Shown piece by piece: positions 43,661-51,901 of a stretch of 64,000 bases of DNA. Under the pieces are notes generated by a model that did no database searches, had not been told where the DNA came from, and saw only the letters and a program-made list of their open reading frames with translations. The DNA is from BOG-938 sp048498155. GTDB lineage: Bacteria > Pseudomonadota > Alphaproteobacteria > Caulobacterales > Caulobacteraceae. Every line of letters starts with the position of its first letter. Positions within the stretch are counted from its first letter, which is position 1. Location of the stretch: contig JBEHYN010000006.1 in the NCBI GenBank assembly GCA_048498155.1, positions 1 through 64,000 on the forward strand, read 5' to 3'. The position numbers were made by a program, and so were the translations under genes.

Positions 43661-45115
43661 GTGCGGACTGCAGCAGTCGGTTTTGTCTGTGTCATGGCCT
43701 GGGCGCTTGCCGCGACGGCCGCCGATTCAGCCGTCCGCGACCTTCGCCTGATCCAGGCGGCTCAGAGAGACGATATTCAAGCGGCGAAAGACTTGGCGGG
43801 CGTGGACGTGAACGCCCGCGCCCCCGACGGGGCCACCGCCCTGCATTGGGCCGCGCACAACGACGACCTGGCCCTGGCGGACCTGCTGATCCGCAGGGGC
43901 GCCAAGGTGGATGCGGTCAATGACCTGGGCGTGACGCCCCTGTGGGTCGCCGCCTCCAATTCGGGCGCCGCCATGGTCCAACGGCTACTGGATGCGCGCG
44001 CCGATCCCAACATCGCCCCGCCGACCAACGGCTCGCCCGTGATGGTGGCCGCGCGGATCGGCAACGCTGACGCGGTCAAGGCGCTGCTGGCGCACGGAGC
44101 GGACCCCAACGCTCGCGAGGACGCCCACGGCCAGACGGCGCTGATGTGGGCGGTCGTCGCCCGTCATCCGGACGTCGTTCGCCTGCTGCTGCAGGCGCAT
44201 GCGGACCTGCATATCCGGACCAAATCCTCGCCCCAGCGGGTGCTGCTGTGCTGCCAGTACTATGAAAGTCAGGAGGACGGAGACGCCGTGGTCCAAAAGG
44301 GCGGCTACACCGCCATGCTGTTCGCCGCCCAGGACGGGGACGTGGAGTCCGCCAAGCTGCTGATCGCCGCCGGCGCGGACGTCAAGGACGCGGCGGCCGA
44401 CAACGCCTGCGCCCTGATCCTGGCCGCTCACCTCAAGCAGAACGACGTGGCCTCGGTCCTGCTGGACGCCGGAGCGGATCCAAACGATGCGCGCGCGGGC
44501 TACACGGCCCTGCAGATCGCCGCCACCACGGGTAACCTGCCCCTGGCCAAGGCGCTGCTGGACCACGGCGCCGATCCCAACACCCGCCAGCAGAGCGGCA
44601 CGCCGTCCAAACGCACCATCAACGGCCATGCCCTCGACCACGCCATGGTCGGCGCCACGGCCTATTTCACCGCCATGCGCTCGGGCCAGTTGGAGATGAT
44701 GAAGCTGCTGGCGGACAGGGGCGCCGATGCCGCCATTCCGCTCAAGGACGGCCGCACCGCATTCATGATCCTGGCCGGCGAAAGCACCCTGGAGGGACCG
44801 GATGTGCCCGAAGCGAAGGCGGCGGAGGTGGTCAAGCTGGCGGTTAAGCTGGGCACGCCCGTCAATCAGGCCGACGCCAACGGCAACACCGCCATGCACA
44901 TCGCCGCCGCCCGGCGGCGCGACCAGCTGCTGCAGGCCCTGGTCGATAGCGGCGCTTCGCTGGAGGCGCGCAACCGCGATGGAGACACGCCCCTGGCCCT
45001 TGCGCTCAAGCCGCCACCGCCGCTGCAGGGCTCAGGGTTCACCCAAGAATACGCGGAGATGATCTCGCACAAGGGAACGCCCGAACTGCTGCGCAAGCTA
45101 GGCGCTAAGAGCTGA
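43661..45115 (+). CDS. Exported ankyrin-repeat protein A
   Basis: 484 residues. Signal peptide (VGFVCVMAWALAATA), then about eleven ankyrin repeats (DGATALHWAAHNDDLALADLL, GYTALQIAATTGNLPLAKALLDHGADPN and others). Between repeats an insertion of about 30 residues carries C197-C198 (LLCCQYYE), a pair kept in all four paralogs. GTG 43661 follows AAGGAGG. Ends six bases before the convergent DUF1552-A stop. Predicted periplasmic binding or chaperone partner; inference. Confidence 0.88.
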   Translation: MRTAAVGFVCVMAWALAATAADSAVRDLRLIQAAQRDDIQAAKDLAGVDVNARAPDGATALHWAAHNDDLALADLLIRRGAKVDAVNDLGVTPLWVAASNSGAAMVQRLLDARADPNIAPPTNGSPVMVAARIGNADAVKALLAHGADPNAREDAHGQTALMWAVVARHPDVVRLLLQAHADLHIRTKSSPQRVLLCCQYYESQEDGDAVVQKGGYTAMLFAAQDGDVESAKLLIAAGADVKDAAADNACALILAAHLKQNDVASVLLDAGADPNDARAGYTALQIAATTGNLPLAKALLDHGADPNTRQQSGTPSKRTINGHALDHAMVGATAYFTAMRSGQLEMMKLLADRGADAAIPLKDGRTAFMILAGESTLEGPDVPEAKAAEVVKLAVKLGTPVNQADANGNTAMHIAAARRRDQLLQALVDSGASLEARNRDGDTPLALALKPPPPLQGSGFTQEYAEMISHKGTPELLRKLGAKS

Positions 45116-45121
45116 ACGCGG

Positions 45122-46456
45122 TCAAACTTCAGACAGCCGGTCGATGTCGAGCTTGCCGGTGCTGGTTCCGACCTTGTCGACCGGCAGGCCTAGCTTGTCC
45201 AGCACGGCAACCAGCATATTGGCGGTGGAGTCGCCGTTGTATTTCAGGTGACGGCCACCTTTGATCCCCTGGTTGGGCCCGCCCACCAACATGACGGGGA
45301 CATTGTCGTGGTTGTGGATGTTGCTGTCGCTCATGCCCGCTCCGTACAAGAGCAGTGTGTGGTCCAGCAGGGATCCGTCGCCGTCCTCGGTCTTGCTGAG
45401 TTTGTCCAGGAAATAGGCGAACATCTGGACGTGGTACGTGTTCACCTTGGATAGGGCGAGCAGTCTGTCGGGATCGTACTGGTGGTGTGACAGGGGGTGG
45501 TGACCCTCCGGCACCCCGATTTCCGGATAGGTTCGCCCGCTGAATTCGCGGCCGTACATATAGGTGGCCACCCGCGTCAGATCGGCCTGATAGGCGAGAA
45601 CCTGCAGGTCGTACATCAGCTTGGCGTGTTCCTCGAAGGTCGCCGGAATGCCCGCCGGTTGGGTGACCACCGGCATGTCCTTGGCGCTCTGGGCCTCGGC
45701 CTTCTGGATTCGAGTTTCGATGTCGCGCACCCCGTCCAGATACTCGGCCAGCCGGGCGCGGTCCTCGGCCCCCAGGCTGCGTTCCATGTCGCCGACCTGG
45801 CCGATCACGGAATCGAGAATGCTGCGGTCCTGACGCAGGTGCGCCTGGCGCACGGCGGTGTCGGTGCTGCCCGCGTCGCCGAACAGGCGTTCGAACACGA
45901 TGCGCGGATTATTCTCCGGCGCGAGCGGCAGGGTCGCCGAGTGCCAGGAGACGGTGTTGCCCATGATGCAGGGATTGCCGTCGCACAGCCCCGCCGAGTC
46001 CAGATTGTCCAGCCCCAGCTCCAAGGACGGCAACTGGGTCTGCGCGCCGAAATGCTGCGCCGCCAGTTGATCGAGCGAGGTCGAGGCCAGACCGCCGCCG
46101 CCCGAGGTCTTGCTCGGCGGGGTGCCTGTCAAAAAGCCGGTCGAGGCCCGCGAGTGAGGGCTGGAGGTGCTGACCATGGGCACGTTCAGCCCCGACAGCA
46201 CCAGCAGCCGATCATGGAACGGGGCCAACGGCTGCATGATCGGCGTCAATTGCAGGGCGCCCGTGCTCTTGGGCAGCCAATAGTCCATCGACATGCCGTT
46301 GGGCACGTACATTACCCCCAGCCGCTTGGCCGGCGCGATTTTATCGGCGGCGCGGGCGAGCGCCGGGGTCATGGCGTCCAACAGGGGCAAGGCCACGCTC
46401 GCGCCGACGTTCCGCAACAGGGCGCGACGGTCCAGGGACAGCTTGTTGATGATCAT
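45122..46456 (-). CDS. Tat-exported DUF1552 protein A
   Basis: 444 residues. Tat-type signal SLDRRALLRNVGASVALPLLDAMTPALARA. DUF1552 body: RLGVMYVPNGMSMDYWLPKSTG, SLELGLDNLDSAGLCDGNPCIMGN, GVRDIETRIQKAEAQ, VATYMYGREFSGRTYPEIGVPEGHHPLSHHQ, LLLYGAGMSDSNIHNHDNVPVMLVGG. The end pattern recalls the alkaline-phosphatase/sulfatase-like DUF1501 group; that link is tentative. ATG 46456 is eight bases after GAGG; 46474 is an alternative. Follows DUF1592-B by ten bases. Confidence 0.88.
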   Translation of the reverse strand: MIINKLSLDRRALLRNVGASVALPLLDAMTPALARAADKIAPAKRLGVMYVPNGMSMDYWLPKSTGALQLTPIMQPLAPFHDRLLVLSGLNVPMVSTSSPHSRASTGFLTGTPPSKTSGGGGLASTSLDQLAAQHFGAQTQLPSLELGLDNLDSAGLCDGNPCIMGNTVSWHSATLPLAPENNPRIVFERLFGDAGSTDTAVRQAHLRQDRSILDSVIGQVGDMERSLGAEDRARLAEYLDGVRDIETRIQKAEAQSAKDMPVVTQPAGIPATFEEHAKLMYDLQVLAYQADLTRVATYMYGREFSGRTYPEIGVPEGHHPLSHHQYDPDRLLALSKVNTYHVQMFAYFLDKLSKTEDGDGSLLDHTLLLYGAGMSDSNIHNHDNVPVMLVGGPNQGIKGGRHLKYNGDSTANMLVAVLDKLGLPVDKVGTSTGKLDIDRLSEV

Positions 46457-46466
46457 GACCAAAACC

Positions 46467-48941
46467 TCATTCAAATTTCGCCGCAGCCGCCGGTGCGCGC
46501 GCCACTTTGGTCGGCGCGACGGGCGCGGCGCGCATCAGAAAGGGTTCGCTCTTCACGATGCCGCCGATAATCGATTGCCAGCGATAGTCGTCCGCCTGGG
46601 CATCATGCACGATTTTGCGCACGCTGGGCATATCGTAAGCCTCGACCTGCCGTCCAAGGGCGTAGGCCAAAAGTTTTTGCGTCATGGCCTGGACGAATTG
46701 TTCCTTGCGGGCCAGCAGGGCGTCGCGCAGCCCGGTCGGGCCCTGGAACTTGGTCCCGTTGGGCAGAACGCCAGAGGAGTCGATTGGCGTTCCCGCATCG
46801 CTGGTGCGCCATTTTCCTGTGGCGTCGAAGGTTTCCAGGGCGAAGCCCAGGGGATCCATCGTGGCGTGACAGGCCGCACAGACAGGATTCTTGCGGTGCT
46901 CTTCGAGCCGGACGCGCACCGAGGCGGGCTTACCGCCGGCGCCGGTGTCCTTCAGCGCCGGAACATTAGGCGGCGGTTCAGGCGGCGGGGTGCCCAGCAG
47001 ACTGTCCAGCACCCACTTGCCGCGCAGCACTGGAGAGGTGCGGTTGGGGTAGGATGTCACCATCAAAAGACTGCCCTGGCCCAAAAGGCCCCCACGCGGG
47101 CTGTCCGGCGGCAAATCGACCCGGCGCATGCGGGTCCCGACCACATCGGGAATGCCGTAGTGGCGCGCCAGGCGTTCGTTGAGGAAGGTGTAGCGGGCGC
47201 TCAAGAGTTCGACCACGCTGCGATTACGGTGCAGTTGGTCGTTCACGAACAGGGTGGTTTCCTGTTCAAGAGCGGAGCGCAGCTCCTCGTCAAAGCTGGA
47301 AAAAACGTGCTGGTCCGGCTCCGCGTCGCGAATATTGCGCAGCAACAGCCATTGGCCCACGAAATTGTCGACCAGCGCCTTGGACCGCGCATCCGCCATC
47401 ATCCGCTGAACCTGCCGATCAAGCACCGCGGGCTGATGAAGCCTGCCTTGGCGGGCAAGGGTCGCCAGGGTCTGGTCAGGAATACTGCTCCACAGGAAGA
47501 ACGACAGGCGCGAGGCCAGCTCCAGATCGCCAATACGGTAGGTCCCGCCCGGCGCCGCGCCGGCCGGATCCTGCTCCAGCCGGAATAGGAAACTGGGGGA
47601 GGACAGAATCCGGGAAATCCCCACCTGCAGCCCCGTCGTAAAGTCCCCATCGCGCCGACCCTCGCGGTAAAAGCCCATCAGGGTCTGCATGTCCTTATCA
47701 CTCAAGGGCCGGCGATAGGCCTGGACCGCCAGGGACGACAGGATTCGTCGCGCGCAGGGCTCCTCCTGGACCGCGCCGTTGGGCCGGCAAAGCATGATTT
47801 TGCGCAGGCTCGGCGTGTCGGCGCGACCGACTGCCGGGTCGTAGGGCCCGGTGATCACGACGCTATCCAGCGCTTGGGTAGGGGTTTCATCGCTGGCCAG
47901 ATGGCCGGATACGCCCACCGCGCGGGTCAGGGCGTCTTCAGACTTGGTGAAGTTGCGGATGAATGAGACCGCCACAACGCGGGGGCCGGCCTTAACCGGC
48001 AGTCGCACCTGCAGGCCCTCGTCGGCGTTGATCGCCCAGGTCTCCCATTCCGCGCCGCCGTATATCTCGCCTGCGAAGCTTTCCGCCGCCTGCAAGCCAT
48101 GGCTTTCGCCGCCGACCCTAAAGCTCTTGATGGGAACGCCATCGATCCGTACATCGACCTGTTCGGGCTCCTGCAGGCCATCGACATAGTCATACAGCTG
48201 CCGGCGTAGACGCAGCTTGATGAGGTATTCGCCGTCCGCCGGGAAATTGTAGTGGAAGGCGGCTCCGCCGCGGGTTCCGAAGGGCAGGCCCGCGCCCTGA
48301 TCTTCCTGGGACGACAGCTTCGGCGCCTTCAGCGTGTCGATCACCGGACTGGACGGCGGCAGGCCCAGCGCCAAACGGCTCACGCGTCGCGCCACGATCA
48401 GATAGCGCTCCAGCAAGGCGGGCGACACCGATAGAAGGCTGGCGTTGTTGTCCAGGCCCTGGGTGTCGGCGTCGTCGGGCGGCAGCAGGGTGGCGGTGTC
48501 CACGTCCAAGCCCAGCAGATCGCGCACGGCGTTCTTGTACTCAGCCCGGTTCAGGCGATGCAGCGCCTGGGTGCGGCCGGGATTGGGGTGTAGGGAGGCT
48601 TCGTGGTCGAGCTGGCCTTCCAGCGCGGACACAAAGGCGTCGGTGGTCTGGTTGTCAGGCCGGGGCTGTCCGGGCGGCGGCATGGCCCCCATGCGCAGCT
48701 TGCGCACCACCTTTTCCCAGGTCTCGACGTCGGGTCCGACCTTGTTGAGGTCCTTGGTCTGCAACACCAGGCCGCCGGCCTTGCGCTTGTCGTTGTGACA
48801 GGTGAAGCAGTATTGGCTGAGGACGGCGGTGTCGGGATGAGGCAAGGCTGTTGGGGCGGCGGCGCTGACGCCCGCGCTGGGGGCGACCGCACAGGCGAGG
48901 ATCACACAAAGCGCCTGAACAACGCGATTTCGCAAACTCAT
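46467..48941 (-). CDS. Exported DUF1592-family dihaem cytochrome-like protein B
   Basis: 824 residues, same layout as protein A: signal peptide, CFTCH at 45-49, MGAMPPPG, DUF1587 (HRLNRAEYKNAVRDLLGLD), beta-rich region, DUF1595, DUF1592 (LELASRLSFFLWSSIPD), DUF1588 with CAACHATMDPLGFALE (688 onward), DUF1585 (LRDALLARKEQFVQAMTQKLLAYALGRQ). Shares a 127-base identical tract with gene C. First of the DUF1592-DUF1552 operon with DUF1552-A. Confidence 0.9.
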   Translation of the reverse strand: MSLRNRVVQALCVILACAVAPSAGVSAAAPTALPHPDTAVLSQYCFTCHNDKRKAGGLVLQTKDLNKVGPDVETWEKVVRKLRMGAMPPPGQPRPDNQTTDAFVSALEGQLDHEASLHPNPGRTQALHRLNRAEYKNAVRDLLGLDVDTATLLPPDDADTQGLDNNASLLSVSPALLERYLIVARRVSRLALGLPPSSPVIDTLKAPKLSSQEDQGAGLPFGTRGGAAFHYNFPADGEYLIKLRLRRQLYDYVDGLQEPEQVDVRIDGVPIKSFRVGGESHGLQAAESFAGEIYGGAEWETWAINADEGLQVRLPVKAGPRVVAVSFIRNFTKSEDALTRAVGVSGHLASDETPTQALDSVVITGPYDPAVGRADTPSLRKIMLCRPNGAVQEEPCARRILSSLAVQAYRRPLSDKDMQTLMGFYREGRRDGDFTTGLQVGISRILSSPSFLFRLEQDPAGAAPGGTYRIGDLELASRLSFFLWSSIPDQTLATLARQGRLHQPAVLDRQVQRMMADARSKALVDNFVGQWLLLRNIRDAEPDQHVFSSFDEELRSALEQETTLFVNDQLHRNRSVVELLSARYTFLNERLARHYGIPDVVGTRMRRVDLPPDSPRGGLLGQGSLLMVTSYPNRTSPVLRGKWVLDSLLGTPPPEPPPNVPALKDTGAGGKPASVRVRLEEHRKNPVCAACHATMDPLGFALETFDATGKWRTSDAGTPIDSSGVLPNGTKFQGPTGLRDALLARKEQFVQAMTQKLLAYALGRQVEAYDMPSVRKIVHDAQADDYRWQSIIGGIVKSEPFLMRAAPVAPTKVARAPAAAAKFE

Positions 48942-48988
48942 GACACTCGATTCCTCCGCCCCTTTTTCCTCGGGGTTGCACTAATAAG

Positions 48989-49018
48989 ATTATCCGCCAG
49001 CGGCGCGACGCCTGTCAA
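48989..49018 (-). promoter_or_regulatory. Promoter of DUF1592-B
   Basis: Minus strand: -35 TTGACA (49013-49018), 18-base spacer, -10 GATAAT (48989-48994). Confidence 0.78.
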
Positions 49019-49028
49019 TTCGGGGGCA

Positions 49029-49056
49029 TGGACGACAGCAGGGCGCGGTGTAGTAT
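49029..49056 (+). promoter_or_regulatory. Promoter of ankyrin gene B
   Basis: Plus strand: TGGACG (49029-49034), 16-base spacer, TAGTAT (49051-49056); an overlapping TATAAT (49054-49059) is a possible alternative -10. Ten bases from the opposite -35. Confidence 0.65.
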
Positions 49057-49089
49057 AATTCAAAGCCGATACTAGCCGGAGGAGTCACG

Positions 49090-50550
49090 TTGCGGGTCAG
49101 GCCAATTGGAATTGTTTGCGTCTTGGTCTGCCTGCTCACCGCAGGCGCCACAGCCGCCCAGAGCGCCGACCTTCGCCTGATCGACGCAAGCCAACGGGAC
49201 GATGCGGCCGCAGCGAAAACCTTGATCGCGTCGGGGGTCAATGTGAACGCCCGTGCTGCGGACGGGACCACAGCGCTGCATTGGGCCGCGCAAAACGACG
49301 ATCTGGCCCTGGTCGACGCACTTGTGCGCAAGGGCGCCCAGGTGAACGCGCAGACCGACCTGGGCGTGACACCCCTGTGGATCGCGGCGACCAACTCCAA
49401 CGCGCCGATGGCGGTCCGACTGCTGACCGCCCACGCGGACCCCAATCTCGCCGCGCCGACCAAGGTCACGCCGCTCATGATCGCGGCCCAACGTGGCAAT
49501 ACGGACGCGGTCAGGGCCCTGCTGGACCACGGCGCGAACCCGAATCTCAGTGAAACCGTTCATGGACAGACGGCTCTGATGTGGGCGGTAGCGGGCCGTC
49601 ATCCAGACGTGGTGCGCCTGCTGCTGGCGGCGCATGCCGACGTGCACGCCCGAACGCGCGCTTGGACCCAGCGCATGTTGCTGTGCTGCCAGTACTATGA
49701 AGGGGAGTCCGACGGCTCGGTCATGGTGCAAAAGGGCGGCTTCACCCCTTTGCTGTTCGCCGCCCAGGACGGTGATCCTGAGTCCGCCCGGCTGCTCATC
49801 GCCGCCGGCGCCAACGTCAAGGACGCCACCCCCGATGGGGTCAGCGCCTTGATCATCGCCGCCCATGGCGAGCAAGCCGACGTCGGCGCGGTGCTTCTGG
49901 ACGCGGGCGCTGACCCCAATGGGGCAGGAACGGGCTACACAGCCCTGCACATCGCCGCCACCTCGGGCAATCTGCCCCTGGTCAAGGCCTTGCTGGACCA
50001 CGGCGCCGATCCCAACGCCCGCCAACTCAAGGGCAGCCCCACCAAACGGATGCCCAGCGGACATTCGCTCGACTTCAAGATGGTCGGCGCCACGCCCTAC
50101 TTTCTCGCCGTCCGTGCGGGCCAGTTGGAGGTGATGAAGCTACTGGCGGCCAGGGGCGCGGATCCGTCGATCGCCCTGCAGGACGGACGCACGCCCTTGA
50201 TGGTGCTGGCGGGCGAGGCCACGGTGGAGGGCCAGAACCTGCAGGATCCCGAGGCGACGGAGACCATCAAGCTGGCGGTTAAGCTGGGGACCCCGGTCAA
50301 TCAGGCGGGCCCCAACGGCAACACCGCCCTGCATGTCGCCGCCACGCGGCGGCGGGACGGAATCGTGCAGGCCCTCGCCGACAGCGGCGCAGCGCTCGAT
50401 GTGAAGAACCGAAACGGCGAAACACCTTTGGCCTTGGCCGTCAAACCGCCCTCACAGATCAAGGGCAGCGGGATGATCGACGACTACGAGTTCTTGCTCA
50501 AGCACGTCGACACGGCCGAGTTGCTACGCAAGTTGGGCGCTAAGACCTGA
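49090..50550 (+). CDS. Exported ankyrin-repeat protein B
   Basis: 486 residues from TTG 49090, preceded by GGAGGAG. Signal peptide (IGIVCVLVCLLTAGATA), about eleven ankyrin repeats, and C199-C200 in RMLLCCQYYEGES; these are the only Cys in the mature protein. Stop lies six bases from the convergent DUF1552-B stop. Confidence 0.88.
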   Translation: MRVRPIGIVCVLVCLLTAGATAAQSADLRLIDASQRDDAAAAKTLIASGVNVNARAADGTTALHWAAQNDDLALVDALVRKGAQVNAQTDLGVTPLWIAATNSNAPMAVRLLTAHADPNLAAPTKVTPLMIAAQRGNTDAVRALLDHGANPNLSETVHGQTALMWAVAGRHPDVVRLLLAAHADVHARTRAWTQRMLLCCQYYEGESDGSVMVQKGGFTPLLFAAQDGDPESARLLIAAGANVKDATPDGVSALIIAAHGEQADVGAVLLDAGADPNGAGTGYTALHIAATSGNLPLVKALLDHGADPNARQLKGSPTKRMPSGHSLDFKMVGATPYFLAVRAGQLEVMKLLAARGADPSIALQDGRTPLMVLAGEATVEGQNLQDPEATETIKLAVKLGTPVNQAGPNGNTALHVAATRRRDGIVQALADSGAALDVKNRNGETPLALAVKPPSQIKGSGMIDDYEFLLKHVDTAELLRKLGAKT

Positions 50551-50556
50551 AAGGTT

Positions 50557-51891
50557 TCAGGCCACCGTCAGCTGATCGATATCCAGCTTACCGCGGCTGG
50601 CGCCGATCCGTTCCGTCGGCAAGCCGAACTTGTCCATCACCGCCACCAGCAGATTGGCCGAGGAATCGCCGTCGTACTTCAGATGGCGCCCACCCTTGAT
50701 CCCCTGATTGGCCCCCCCCACCAGCATGACGGGAATGCCGATCGGAGAGTGAACATTGCTGTCGCTCATGCCCGCGCCATAGATCAGCAGGGTGAGGTCG
50801 AGCAGCGAGCCGTCGCCGTCCTGGGTCTTGCTCATCTTGTCCAGAAAATAGGCGAACATCTTCATGTGATAGGTGTTCAGCTTGGCCAAGGCCGCCAGTT
50901 TTTCGGGATCGTACTGATGGTGCGACAGGGGGTGGTGGCCCTCCGGCACGCCGATCTCCGGATAGGCCCGGCCGCTGAATTCGCGACCGTACATGTAGGT
51001 GACCACCCGGGTCAGGTCTGACTGATAGGCCAGGACCTGCAGGTCGTACATCAGTTTGGCGTGTTCCTCGAAGGTCGCCGGAATGCCCGCCGGTTGGGTG
51101 ACCACCGGCATGTCCTTAGTGCTCTGGGCCTCGGCCTTTTGGATGCGGGTCTCGATGTCGCGCACTCCGTCCAGATACTCAACCAGCCTGGACCGGTCGT
51201 CCGCGCCCAGACGGCGTTGCAGATCAGCGGACTCGTCCATCACCGAGTCCAGAATGCTGCGATCCTGACGCAGATGCGCCATGCGGGCCCCGGATTCGGT
51301 GCTTCCCACATCGCCGAACAGCCGCTCGAACACCAGCCGCGGGTTGTTTTCCGGAGGAAGGGGCAGAGTGGCGGTATGCCAGGAAATGGTGTTGCCCATG
51401 ATGCAGGGATTGCCGTCGCACAAGCCCGCCGCGTCAAGGTTGTCTAGGCCGAGTTCGAGGGAAGGAAGCTGCGTCTGCTCGCCGAAGTGCTTGGCGACCA
51501 ACTGGTCAAGGGAGGCGCCGGCCTTGCCGCCGCCGCCCGAGGTCTTGGCGGGCGGAAAACCCGTCAGGAACGCCGTCGCGGCGCGCGAATGCGGGCTTGA
51601 GACAGTTGAAATTGGCGAGTTCATACCGGACAGCACCAGCAATCGCTCGCGGTGCGCCGCTAGGGGCTGCATGATCGGCGTCAGTTCGAACGCCCCGGTG
51701 GTCTTGGGCGTCCAGTAGTCCATCGACATGCCGTTGGGCACGTACATCACGCCCAGGCGCTTGGCCGGGGCGATCTTGTCGGCGGCGCGGGCGAGCGCCG
51801 GGGTCATGGCGTCCAGCAATGGCAAGGCCACGCTCGCGCCGACGTTCCGCAGCAGGGCGCGACGGTCCAGGGACAGCTTGTTGATGATCAT
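50557..51891 (-). CDS. Tat-exported DUF1552 protein B
   Basis: 444 residues. Its signal (SLDRRALLRNVGASVALPLLDAMTPALARA) is identical in sequence to that of protein A, and the start regions are nearly identical in DNA. Body: GLDNLDAAGLCDGNPCIMGN, VVTYMYGREFSGRAYPEIGVPEGHHPLSHHQYDPEKL, LLIYGAGMSDSNVHSPIGIPVMLVGG. ATG 51891 is eight bases after GAGG. Ten bases after DUF1592-C. Confidence 0.88.
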   Translation of the reverse strand: MIINKLSLDRRALLRNVGASVALPLLDAMTPALARAADKIAPAKRLGVMYVPNGMSMDYWTPKTTGAFELTPIMQPLAAHRERLLVLSGMNSPISTVSSPHSRAATAFLTGFPPAKTSGGGGKAGASLDQLVAKHFGEQTQLPSLELGLDNLDAAGLCDGNPCIMGNTISWHTATLPLPPENNPRLVFERLFGDVGSTESGARMAHLRQDRSILDSVMDESADLQRRLGADDRSRLVEYLDGVRDIETRIQKAEAQSTKDMPVVTQPAGIPATFEEHAKLMYDLQVLAYQSDLTRVVTYMYGREFSGRAYPEIGVPEGHHPLSHHQYDPEKLAALAKLNTYHMKMFAYFLDKMSKTQDGDGSLLDLTLLIYGAGMSDSNVHSPIGIPVMLVGGANQGIKGGRHLKYDGDSSANLLVAVMDKFGLPTERIGASRGKLDIDQLTVA

Positions 51892-51901
51892 GACCAAAAC
51901 C

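Noticed and set aside
43661..45115. Ankyrin proteins as secreted effectors for host cells
   Set aside because: They have ordinary Sec signals and sit in fixed units with cytochrome-like genes; no type III, IV or VI secretion genes are in the window.
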